DNA from: Niastella soli
GTDB lineage: Bacteria; Bacteroidota; Bacteroidia; Chitinophagales; Chitinophagaceae
Reading direction: 5' to 3'
Assembly (NCBI RefSeq): GCF_017742245.1
Contig: NZ_JAGHKO010000005.1
Span: 124,001 to 188,000 of the forward strand
DNA length: 64,000 bases
The translations under genes and the position numbers were made by a program. This document shows positions 34,801-44,200 of this stretch, piece by piece. The notes under the pieces were generated by a model. The model was given only the letters and a program-made list of their open reading frames with translations, was not told the DNA's origin and did no database searches. Numbering within the stretch: the first letter of the stretch is position 1; each line of letters opens with the position of its first letter.

Positions 34801-34936
34801 AAAAACTGTTTTTAATTTTATTTGGCACCTACTCTTTTGAAGGTTTTCGGTTTCCCCTTTTACCAACCTTTTATTTTAGCGGAGGTGGTGGTTGACCGCA
34901 TCAATCAGCCAATGTTAACCTTGGCTAATTCCTGCA

Positions 34937-37900
34937 TTAGTTAACATATGCAGGTGAATTGCGCAAAGAATTTTGAGTTCTTTCTTTTGCATTTTCTAAA
35001 GAAATGAACTTATAAATGTTTTCGATCAAAATTATTGATAGCCCAAAACTCATGATCAATGGGAATAACTGATATCTGAGTACAATTGGAGAGGCAAATA
35101 CACTGAATGTTATATTAAGGATCCACAGAAATAATATTAATATTAAGGTTTTGGATATATCATTATTGTTTTTATTAAATCCATTAAAGACGAACATTCC
35201 GGCCAGGCAAATCAGTAATAATACGTTAACTAAAGCTGAAAATATTGGATAGATTTGTGTGGGTTTGGGTTTAGAATATTTTATTGCGTTGTGTTTTATT
35301 ATCTCCTGGCTCTTATAGTTAAACCATTCTTTCGCCAGTTTTCCGACGCTATCAGATCCCATGTTATAGGTTTCTAAAAACTCAGGAGGGGGTACAAAGA
35401 ATTTTTCCAGGTTCGGAAATATAAAGGCTTTTATAAATTGTGTTGGATAATTACGCATTAGTAACTGTGCATAGTCTGAATACAATGGTGCTACAGAAGC
35501 CCAACGTTTGAAATAGGGTGCTGAGGTGTCTTTTTTCCATTCCTGGGTCATATACTGGATCAATGGACCTCTATCACTCCATAGATAAAAGTAACTATTT
35601 AAAGAGTCTAGTTTTGTTAGCTTTACTTTTGACAAGGTATCCATGTGTTGCCTCACCATTTTTTCTAACTTCTCGAAACGGGCAGGTACTGGTTTCCGTT
35701 CGTTGGCAGGTATTTGCTCATACATGTACAGTGCATTGTTAGCTAATTGCCAGCCACCGAAAGGACTGAACTGTTTATGGCCTGTTTCTGTCTGCATTTT
35801 ATTGCTTGTGAATAGTACACTCCAGGCGATCAGCGCAAAGCCTGCTGACATTCCAGCCAATTTTAATGTCCATTTTTGTCGGGAAAGTATAAAGGCAAGC
35901 CCTGTCACCAATGGATAATAAATCGCATTGTATCGCAGCGTAAATAAAACCATCAGTAATATTGCCTGTGTAAAGATCATCCAGGTTTTTGGGCGATATA
36001 TGATCCAGATCAGTTGGGTTAACCACAATAGACTAAAACCAATAAACAGGGTATCTGCCGAAATATAATTGGCGACATATAAAGCGACCGGATTAATAGT
36101 GATAAAAACTAACAAAATGTATTTAACCGATTTACCAGGCCTAAAGAAGTACAGCAAAGTGAACACAAAGCTCAGGCCGGACAAGCTCAGGAAGATATAT
36201 TGAAAGCCGGTAAGTAGATAATCCGAATGTGCAAAACTACTAAATATGCGCAGGAACTTGGAGTAAGCGACAGGCCAGGTATTTAAATCTGCATTCACTG
36301 TTGCCGCTGCCAGGTATGAATAAGAATCGGGCATGTAGTTAGCATAAACGTAGTACAGCTTAAACAATACAAATTGCACAAGAAACAAAACAATAGCAGA
36401 CCAAAACCATAACCTTTGTTGACGAAAAATAAAATGTTTAAATGATAAGTCCAATTGGGGGAGGGGTTGTGACGCCGACTCTGGCCTCACCTGTGCAGCC
36501 ATTTCTTCCTTCTTTACTTCATGATACTCCTGCTCTGTATTAATGTTCCAAAGATTTTCCTTGCTGGTTGCGCCTTCAACTATGTTATCAACGGCTACCA
36601 TTGCGGTGAGCATGGAGTGGTCGGTATTATTATACTTATGCATTCCATTGCGGCCAACCAGAAAAAGATTTTCGAACTGATTGACATACTCCCTGATCTT
36701 ATCAAACTGATGATAGGTACCAAAATAGGCAGGGTAGGTTTTTTCCAATCGCCGAACGGTAATGTCCAGTACATCGCCAGCATGTGCCAACTTCATCTTT
36801 TCCAGCTCCTGGATGGCGATCTTTTGAATGGCTTCATCGGGTAGGGCCCAGAAATCATCTGATTTGTTACAGAAATATTCCATGCCTATCCAGGTGTTGG
36901 TAGGGTTGTTGACCATGCCTTCGCCCCAGTTGTTGTAGATCATCAGCCGGCCCACTTTTACATCCCGCTCCTGGATGTAGATCCAGTTGTCTTTTAGTTC
37001 CAGTTTCTCGTATCCGCCTTTGCCAACTGGTTTTGATAATTGCTTCAGTAGGACCCCTACATTTATAAAGTCCCTGTATTGCAAACCGGCGGCAACGTCC
37101 TTAACATCTTGTGGAACGAGTGAGGGTGCCCCGGCATCCATGCCGGCAATTAGTTCCTGCACTGGCATGGAAGAGAAAAAGTAGTTACCTTCCCAGGCGC
37201 CTGTTTGATTGGTCTCGCTGTTGATGGTATTGACGCCGACAATTTTTCCATCTTCAAAATATATATTGCTTACATTTTGGTGGAGGTATATTTTACCTCC
37301 CATTTCTTCCACCTGCCGGGCAACTTCTTCCCACAGCGATCCGGGCCCATATTTCGGATACAAAAATTGCTCTATTAAACTGGTCTCTTTTTCCTTCTGA
37401 CTGATATCGCCTTCTTTCTTTTTCTTCAATGATTTGATGGCTTCGCCAATGGCCTTGCCTAAGGATACACCTTTGATCCGTTGAGCACCCCATTCTGCCG
37501 AGATCTCATGACAGGGTACGCCCCATACCTTTTCTGTATAGTCTTTGAAAAAGAGTAAGTAAAGTTGTTTACCAAACTTATTGATGATAAAATCTTCCAG
37601 GCTTTTTTCCGGTTTCCGGGGAAACAAACGTGCAAGCAGGAAGGAGATCATAATTTTAATGGTACGGATTAAACCTAATGTTCGTAGGGTTCTCAATGAT
37701 AATTGAATAGGGTAGGCAAAAAACTTACGCAGAAAGTATATCCTTGTCAATCGTTGTATTACCAGCATTACCTTGTCATTTTTACTCTCACTATTGTTTA
37801 AGCTGGTTGCATGGATTTGATGCTCCTTATTCTGATAATTTATAGTTATTGCTTCATCTGCTGGCTTGTCAAGCGGCATGATATTCAGCCACCAGTTCAT

Positions 37901-38098
37901 TACACGATCAGATTTGGAGAAAAATCGATGCGGACCCATGTCCATCCTATTCCCTTTGTAATTGATGGTTTTGGATATGCCTCCTATGTCACCGCTTTTT
38001 TCTAAAATGATCGGCTTTATATCGGTACGCTTCAGGAGTTCATAGGCTGCGGTCAAACCTGCAGGCCCTGCACCAATTATTATTGCTTTCTTTGACAT
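34937..38098 (-). CDS. FAD-dependent oxidoreductase fused to a GT-C-like membrane domain
   Basis: Residues 1-525 form an FAD/NAD(P)-binding oxidoreductase of the amine-oxidase/UDP-galactopyranose-mutase-like type: the Rossmann motif [19 protein letters not shown], then [22 protein letters not shown] and a late [35 protein letters not shown] short charged linker (about 530-555) leads to a second half (about 560-1030) with ten or more membrane helices and [13 protein letters not shown] in the first loop, as in GT-C (PMT/ArnT-like) glycosyltransferases. The reading frame is continuous, with no sign of assembly error visible. A joint role in cell-surface glycan or lipid-sugar synthesis is likely. 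It is a monocistronic gene. Confidence 0.8.
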   Translation of the reverse strand: MSKKAIIIGAGPAGLTAAYELLKRTDIKPIILEKSGDIGGISKTINYKGNRMDMGPHRFFSKSDRVMNWWLNIMPLDKPADEAITINYQNKEHQIHATSLNNSESKNDKVMLVIQRLTRIYFLRKFFAYPIQLSLRTLRTLGLIRTIKIMISFLLARLFPRKPEKSLEDFIINKFGKQLYLLFFKDYTEKVWGVPCHEISAEWGAQRIKGVSLGKAIGEAIKSLKKKKEGDISQKEKETSLIEQFLYPKYGPGSLWEEVARQVEEMGGKIYLHQNVSNIYFEDGKIVGVNTINSETNQTGAWEGNYFFSSMPVQELIAGMDAGAPSLVPQDVKDVAAGLQYRDFINVGVLLKQLSKPVGKGGYEKLELKDNWIYIQERDVKVGRLMIYNNWGEGMVNNPTNTWIGMEYFCNKSDDFWALPDEAIQKIAIQELEKMKLAHAGDVLDITVRRLEKTYPAYFGTYHQFDKIREYVNQFENLFLVGRNGMHKYNNTDHSMLTAMVAVDNIVEGATSKENLWNINTEQEYHEVKKEEMAAQVRPESASQPLPQLDLSFKHFIFRQQRLWFWSAIVLFLVQFVLFKLYYVYANYMPDSYSYLAAATVNADLNTWPVAYSKFLRIFSSFAHSDYLLTGFQYIFLSLSGLSFVFTLLYFFRPGKSVKYILLVFITINPVALYVANYISADTLFIGFSLLWLTQLIWIIYRPKTWMIFTQAILLMVLFTLRYNAIYYPLVTGLAFILSRQKWTLKLAGMSAGFALIAWSVLFTSNKMQTETGHKQFSPFGGWQLANNALYMYEQIPANERKPVPARFEKLEKMVRQHMDTLSKVKLTKLDSLNSYFYLWSDRGPLIQYMTQEWKKDTSAPYFKRWASVAPLYSDYAQLLMRNYPTQFIKAFIFPNLEKFFVPPPEFLETYNMGSDSVGKLAKEWFNYKSQEIIKHNAIKYSKPKPTQIYPIFSALVNVLLLICLAGMFVFNGFNKNNNDISKTLILILFLWILNITFSVFASPIVLRYQLFPLIMSFGLSIILIENIYKFISLENAKERTQNSLRNSPAYVN

Positions 38099-38566
38099 AA
38101 GTTTAATTTAAAGGCAAAAAGAGTCATGTGGTTACTTGAAGAAACCAATGGAAATACTTCATTCCTTTTTTTGTAAAACAATTTGTAAGAGAAATCACTG
38201 CAACATCCTTTAATCACGTGCCGGTAATGATATTCCCGTTTGCATCGTTTGAGCGAAGATGCAATTGCTACATGTTATTGACCCTTTTTAAAAGTTGGCA
38301 CAGTGCATCACCAGCACGGATTACAGGTATGTAGTTCATATATGTAGAGAATGTGATTTTCTGGGTACAGAATATAGTCTGTTATCTTGCTAGTAAATTT
38401 AGATCGGATTAACACCTGGCAGCGATCATATCCTCAATGTACTTCGTCTAATAACAGGGTCATTCATTTGTGACAATAAGAGATTATATTTCCTTTCAAC
38501 CTCTGATCAGTTTCTCACTTTCGATTACAATAGCAAGTTACTATTTCAAATCACCATGTTCCAAAT
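38099..38566. other. Intergenic region without recognised features
   Basis: These 468 bases separate the start of the fusion gene from the end of a small AraC-type gene. They should hold the fusion gene's promoter. I see no gene, array or strong hairpin. Confidence 0.45.
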
Positions 38567-38941
38567 TTATCCGGTCTTGGTTAGCACATGTTGATCTTCG
38601 TTTGCACAGGAACTGATCATTTGAGTAGGTGCAACACCAAAATGCTTTTTAAAGGCAGTACTGAAATTTCTGCTGTGCGAATAGTTAAGTGTGAACGCTA
38701 TCACCTTAATATTAATTCCCTCTTCCAGCATTTGTTTTGCCAGTTCCATTCTATGCTGAAGTTTAAATTTCCTGATGCCTACCCCGCATTGCTTTTTGAA
38801 AGCGTTCTGAAGAGAGTTACGGCTGATGTTGAAATCTGTTGCCAGCTTATTAACGTTATCAGCGCTTTTGTTCTCTTCCAGTTGTTTCTTTACCGAAGGC
38901 AGAATGGTTAATACACGCCGTTGGAATTGTATATTTTTCAT
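38567..38941 (-). CDS. AraC-type regulator consisting of the DNA-binding domain only
   Basis: Start MKNIQFQRR (38941) is preferred over an ATG 42 bases upstream. The 124-residue protein has no sensor domain. The two HTH motifs are DNVNKLATDFNISRNSLQNAFKK and IKVIAFTLNYSHSRNFSTAFKK, followed by the typical FGVAPTQM. Such short AraC proteins act as free activators or modulate larger relatives. The targets are unknown. The gene stands alone. Confidence 0.85.
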   Translation of the reverse strand: MKNIQFQRRVLTILPSVKKQLEENKSADNVNKLATDFNISRNSLQNAFKKQCGVGIRKFKLQHRMELAKQMLEEGINIKVIAFTLNYSHSRNFSTAFKKHFGVAPTQMISSCANEDQHVLTKTG

Positions 38942-39586
38942 ACTATAGAGGTTTAATGGAATAAATTTATTGCTGAGTTGCACGGGCGTTCATGACAACT
39001 CGCTGAATTGTTTAATGATTTTTATGAACCAGCTAATTAAAAGATGGAAAGGATTTAAATAACCCAATAGGAGTTACTGTAAAAGGGGAATTATATTATT
39101 AACAACAGCAACAACAGCAATATTTCAAGTTGTGTTGTATTGAGGAAAGTAGCGCTTTTTGGGGGTGCGATAATCTGACAGCCTGTATTGTTCTTTTTTT
39201 CATGGGTTATTATTAAAATTTAAATAATAAAATTGTGTTCCAGTGAATAAGAGCTGTTACTAATTTATAACCCTATTAATTAGTAGACTAAATGGTCAAA
39301 AAAATATTTTCTTAATTGTTACGGCAAAACCTTGTCATTCATGCAGGTCATTCAAGCGGATCATTCATGCAGTTCATTCGTGTGGGATATAAAAACAGGA
39401 GAAAATTGTCACTCCGGATTACCACGTTTGTCTCTTCCTTTGTTTGCATAAGCAAGTTAAGAACTTGTTTTTAAACTTTTCGAATAAATTGCTATCAGAA
39501 AAGTCCTTTTTAAATTTTCCATTCTTCCCGTTTGTATGCCATGTTATTAAAGGTTAGAAAATATAACATGGTAAAAATGGTGCTTG
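38942..39586. repeat. Intergenic region with four 13-bp direct repeats
   Basis: The 645 bases hold four adjacent 13-bp units at 39335-39386: TCATTCATGCAGG, TCATTCAAGCGGA, TCATTCATGCAGT, TCATTCGTGTGGG. The first and third are nearly the same, so the array may also be seen as two 26-bp repeats. They lie between two AraC-type genes and could be binding sites. The rest is AT-rich with CAACAGCAA triplet-like repeats near 39105 and no supported gene. Confidence 0.6.
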
Positions 39587-39949
39587 CTATGAGGAGGTTT
39601 TTTTTTCGGGTGTTTGGGTTTGAAGCCATTCCTGCGGCCCCTTGCCATACACGTTTGTGAAAACCCGTGTGAAGTTATTTTGATAATCCATGTAGCCACA
39701 TTCAATGGCAACTTCTTTTACGGTCATGCCGGTGAGTAGCATTTTGCCAGCTGTATGCATTAGTATTTCCAATTGAAAACGTTTTATGGTTACGCCAGTC
39801 AGCGCTTTAAAAGCCGGCGACAGCTTTTTTCGGCTTACATTAAATGCTGCGGCAAAATTTGATGGAGTTCTTTTTGAAAAGGGATTGCTGATTATGGCGT
39901 CCCGAATGGCAATTGCTGCATTGTTAATAGCCCTTTGATCACTAACCAT
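39587..39949 (-). CDS. Second AraC-type regulator of DNA-binding domain only
   Basis: The 120-residue protein consists of the double HTH of the AraC family: TPSNFAAAFNVSRKKLSPAFKALTG and MTVKEVAIECGYMDYQNNFTRVF, then YGKGPQEW. No sensor domain is present. It is encoded 0.6 kb upstream of another sensorless AraC gene on the same strand. The two proteins are distinct in sequence and not recent duplicates. The target is unknown. Confidence 0.82.
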   Translation of the reverse strand: MVSDQRAINNAAIAIRDAIISNPFSKRTPSNFAAAFNVSRKKLSPAFKALTGVTIKRFQLEILMHTAGKMLLTGMTVKEVAIECGYMDYQNNFTRVFTNVYGKGPQEWLQTQTPEKKTSS

Positions 39950-40143
39950 GTGGATAAGGTTTACTGTAGTTAATATTGTTACTCAGGCACTGTTTCACAT
40001 TAAAACAATCGGAACGTGCCTTTCTATATATGGAAACATAAATTCTTTGCCCGCCTTTATCCTTGTGGTAATTTTATTTATCAATGGCTTGGGTACGAAA
40101 GGCAGCCTGTCTCATTTCTTTTAAAGAGCAGAGTTGACATAAA

Positions 40144-40186
40144 AGCAGCAGGCCGGTAACGAATGGATCGCTACCGGCCTGCTGCT
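40144..40186 (-). terminator. Terminator of the PorP/SprF operon
   Basis: Perfect 15-bp arms AGCAGCAGGCCGGTA (40144-40158) and TACCGGCCTGCTGCT (40172-40186). On the minus strand the stem is followed by TTTTATG, 13 bases after the end of the PorP/SprF gene. Confidence 0.8.
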
Positions 40187-40198
40187 ATATTGATCTTT

Positions 40199-41236
40199 TT
40201 ACCAAACATTCCGCGGACAGGTATCGCCATAGCGATTCCCGATCAGGAAACCGATCATTAATTCATGAGTGCCTTTGGTAAAGGTACCCAGATCGGTTTT
40301 TGTATAATCATAAGCATAGCTTATGCTGAATGTATGGGCAACATTAAAGCCGGCCATAGCAGCATATCCATCAAACTGGCGATAGCTGGCGCCCACCCAT
40401 ACCGCATCGCGGTATTGCAGTTTTGTATTGACTTCAACCTGGTAGTCATTTTTAAATGCACCGCTGATATATTTCAGCATCACGGAAGGCAGCATGTTGA
40501 TGTCCTCATTCAACAGGAAACGGTAGCCCGCCGTTAAAAAAACGTGAGGTATCAGTTTGCCGGTGGTCTTAAACGTAGCATCGTCTACAAATGCTAATTT
40601 CTGTGGAATGATCTGTTGCCCGGATAAGCCAACGAAATAATCAGCAGAATACAACCAAAGGCCAGCGGAAAAATCGGGTTTTATTTTACGCAGGTTCTTG
40701 GCTACCGCGCCACCTACACTAGGGTCAGTAGGGTCAGAACCAAAGAAGGCCTTACCATTGGTATTCAATCCTATTGATGAAATGCCGCCTGCAAAACCGG
40801 CCGCCAGGCTCGTTCTGGCGCTTATGCCTATGTGATAGGCATAGCTTACGTTGGCCGAGAACCGGTTGAAATTCCCGGTTCTGTCGTTAACAATGCTCAT
40901 GCCCACACCATGGTGCGGTTCTGCTGCATTGTATGTTTCCCAGTAGGAGCTGCCTCTGGGGTTTTCACCAGGTACTTCAAATGAAGTAGCCGTGGTCCTG
41001 TAATCCTTTTTACCAATAGGGCCATGTACCGTTAAATAGGTGGTGCGTGGTGCGCCGTTTAAACCAACCCATTGGTCCCGGGCGCTGATCTTAACATCGG
41101 TATAGTTTTCAATTCCCGTCAGGGCCGGGTTCAGAATATAATTATTGAGAATGTATTGGGTATAGTGCGACCTTTGCTGTGCAAACATCACCTGGCTGAA
41201 ATACATTCCCGCAAGTAACAATACAATCTTTTTCAT
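40199..41236 (-). CDS. PorP/SprF family type IX secretion-associated barrel
   Basis: The 345-residue outer-membrane protein has a signal peptide (IVLLLAGMYFSQVMFAQ) and the family opening SHYTQYILNNYILNPALTGIENY, then VKISARDQWVGLNGAPRTTYLTVHGP and a 14-strand barrel ending in GTHELMIGFLIG. PorP/SprF proteins bind and anchor T9SS cargo with type B C-terminal domains at the surface. The gene lies 24 bases after the giant type B cargo gene, the usual operon pair. A strong terminator follows. Confidence 0.94.
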   Translation of the reverse strand: MKKIVLLLAGMYFSQVMFAQQRSHYTQYILNNYILNPALTGIENYTDVKISARDQWVGLNGAPRTTYLTVHGPIGKKDYRTTATSFEVPGENPRGSSYWETYNAAEPHHGVGMSIVNDRTGNFNRFSANVSYAYHIGISARTSLAAGFAGGISSIGLNTNGKAFFGSDPTDPSVGGAVAKNLRKIKPDFSAGLWLYSADYFVGLSGQQIIPQKLAFVDDATFKTTGKLIPHVFLTAGYRFLLNEDINMLPSVMLKYISGAFKNDYQVEVNTKLQYRDAVWVGASYRQFDGYAAMAGFNVAHTFSISYAYDYTKTDLGTFTKGTHELMIGFLIGNRYGDTCPRNVW

Positions 41237-41260
41237 TGTAGTATTTTTAGTTTGAACAGA

Positions 41261-44200
41261 TTATCTGATGATGTCAATGTATCCGGTTAATGGTTTTTGT
41301 CCATTTCTGAGATCGATTATATAATAATAGGTCCCAACAGGCATGTCGGTGCCATTTACCTTTCCATCCCACGAAGTAAAGTTTGACATCTTGTAAACTA
41401 CCTGTCCGTACCGGTTATAGATCAATACGATATTACCCGGATAATTTTCGAGATTCTCGATCACCCATCTGTCATGCAGGTTATCGCCATTCGGTGAGAA
41501 AATATTCGGGATAATGACGTTGAGCTGTTTTACATCGGAATAGAATTTTGTTGAACAACCTTGTGAATTGGTAACCCGTACCGAATAAGCGCCGGACGTT
41601 CTTGTCAATATCGACTGGGTGGTTTCCCCGGTACTCCACGAATAATTATAGCCGGCATCAGCTGGCGCATTCAATTGTACGCCGCTGTTTACATTCGGGG
41701 TATTTACTACGCCTGGGCCAATAGGTATTTGTGCAATAGCACCCAAAGGAACGGGGAGTACCGTTAACTGACCATATGCGTAAGCGAAGGTGTAGTTATC
41801 AGCAGATCCTCCTATTGGAATAAGGGAATAGGTGCCTGCTGAGGAATAGGCCGGGATTATAGTTGTAGGTTCTCTTCTTATAACAGCTTTGTTATCGCTG
41901 AATTTAAATCCTGAATAGCTGACTGGCACTTCCGAAGAGTATAGTGTTTCGTTCGCGCAAATAGTTTTATTGCCAGCTGTTGCTGTAAGTACGGCCTTTA
42001 AAATAACCAGATCGGCCGGTACATAGGTGAGCTGATAATTGTTTCCGAGCGTCAGGGTATTCTGGCCAATGGCATAAATACCTACGTTTTCTCCGGAGGC
42101 CCTGCTTAATGAGCCGGTAAATACATCACTGAATGCCAGTGCGGGCGCAAAGGTATATGTGAGTGCCGGATCAGCATCGCCATACGTTTTTGACTGGCCG
42201 GTTGCAGTAACTGTAACAGGCCTGGGGGTGATCAATAAGTTATTGTTGGTAAACGTGGTGGTATAATTACTGCTCAATACCAACGATCCCTGATTAATTG
42301 TGTAATTGCCGATATTTTCCCCCGCTGTTCTGGTTAACGAACCGCTGAATGCGTCGCTGCCAATCAGAGCTGGCGTATAAATATAGGTAAGCGCCGGATC
42401 AGCGTTGCCATATACTTTTGTTTTTGTGTCAGCAGTTATGGCAATGGCCAGGGGGGTAATGGCCAGATCGTTCGCATTATACGTAATGGTGTAGTTGCTG
42501 CTTAATGCAAGCGATCCCTGGTTAATGGTATAGGTGCCCACATTTTCACCCGCTGCTCTGCTCAATGAACCAGTGAACGCATCACCAGTGACCAATGCCG
42601 GCGTATAAGTATAGGTAAGCGCCGGATCGGCATTGCCATATACTTTTGTTTTTGTATCAGCAGTTATGGTGATGGCCAGGGGCGTAATGGTCAGATCGTT
42701 CGCATTATACGTAATGGTGTAGTTGCTGCTTAATGCAAGTGATCCCTGGTTAATGGTATAGGTGCCCACATTTTCACCCGGTGTTCTGTTCAATGAGCCG
42801 GTAAAGGCGTCTCCCGCAATCAGGGCTGGGGTGTTGGTGTAGGTAAATGCCGGATCGACATTGCTATATACTTTTGTTTTTGTATCAGCAGTTATGATGA
42901 TGGCCAGCGGCGTAATAATTCCAATAGGGGCGCTGATATCAGTTGTATTTGATATAATATAATTACCAGCAGTAGTGCCTGTTAAGCTGATGTTGGCCAG
43001 GGGAACGGATACTGTTTTTCCCGTGCCGGCGTCTTTGGTATCATAAGATGCCAGAGGGCTGCTCAATGTAATGGTTACATCATCAGTTCCAACTACATCA
43101 CCAGCGGCAAATTGTAAATTAGCCGCACTGACTGTAGCATTGGTATTACCATCATATACTTTGCTTACAGCTGTTGACGTAAGACCTATAGTTATTGGTT
43201 TGGGATTGATGGTAAGGTTTACTGTTACATCAGGTACGCCATTGACCGTGTGGGCTGTTATTGTAGTTGTTCCTGCTTTCAAAATATGCAGGTTGCCGCT
43301 GACAATAGTGGCCAGCGCGGTATTGGTAATGCTAAAGGTTACGGGCAAACCGGAGCAATTAGTGATATTAGGAACGGGTGCATCCGCATCGCCATAGGTT
43401 TTTACTACATTGGTAAAGTTCATGGGCGTGAGCGGGGCCTGCAATTCATAAGCACCCATATCTACCAAGGGGCCAAAGATCCTTCCATTGCCTGCTTCGT
43501 CAGTAGGAATGCCTGCTAACAAAGAATTATTACCCATATCAGCGGCCGGACTGCAAGGCGTGAGTTGCAAACCATCATCGGCAGTACCCCACTGGCCATC
43601 TGGGCCACTCGGGTTACCCGCATTTACAAACTGCGGATCAAGGTCGAGGTTAGGCAAGGCGGCTGCTGATCCTTTTACCAGCGAATGGTCATAATTAATG
43701 GTGCCAAGATTATGTACCTGGTTCGCAGGGTTACCCCAGCTGATGCTGTTGAAGAAGTTTACCGTGGCGCCTGCAACCACGCTAATACCAGCTGCATTGG
43801 GTTTTATAGAGCTTGCTGTAATATTACCCGATAACGTGACACTTCTGCAATTGAACGTACCCGAATAGGCCATGATGGCGCCACCGCCATCATCATTGGT
43901 GCCAGCGGCTGAATTATTCACCAGTACAGAGTTGTTTATGTTAAAGGTGCCACCGCCTGTCATTGTTTGTAATGCGCCACCTGAACCAACATCGCCTGCC
44001 AGATTCCTGGAGATATTGCCATCAAAAGAACTGTACGAAATATTGGTTATGGAGTTGCCATCTATGGCAATAGCGCCACCACCACCAGTGGCCTGGTTAG
44101 TGGTAAAAATAGATTTCGTAATGTTTGTTGTACTTGAACCTATGCTATATATAACTCCGCCATAGGTGAATCCTGTACTGTTAGCCTGGTTGCCCGTAAA

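Larger units (their letters stand above)
33988..34900. repeat. Tandem duplication of a ~457-bp unit, including the end of the peptidase gene
   Basis: The unit from GCCTTTAAATTGGCAATATC (33988, last codons of the peptidase) through a hairpin, the small minus-strand gene and its promoter is repeated from 34444 to about 34900. The second copy still carries GCCTTTAAATTGCAATATC and TTACAAGCGAGCC, a relic of the peptidase C terminus and stop region. Spacing between corresponding sites is 456-457 bases. The duplication is direct, and the two small proteins have diverged moderately. Confidence 0.85.
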
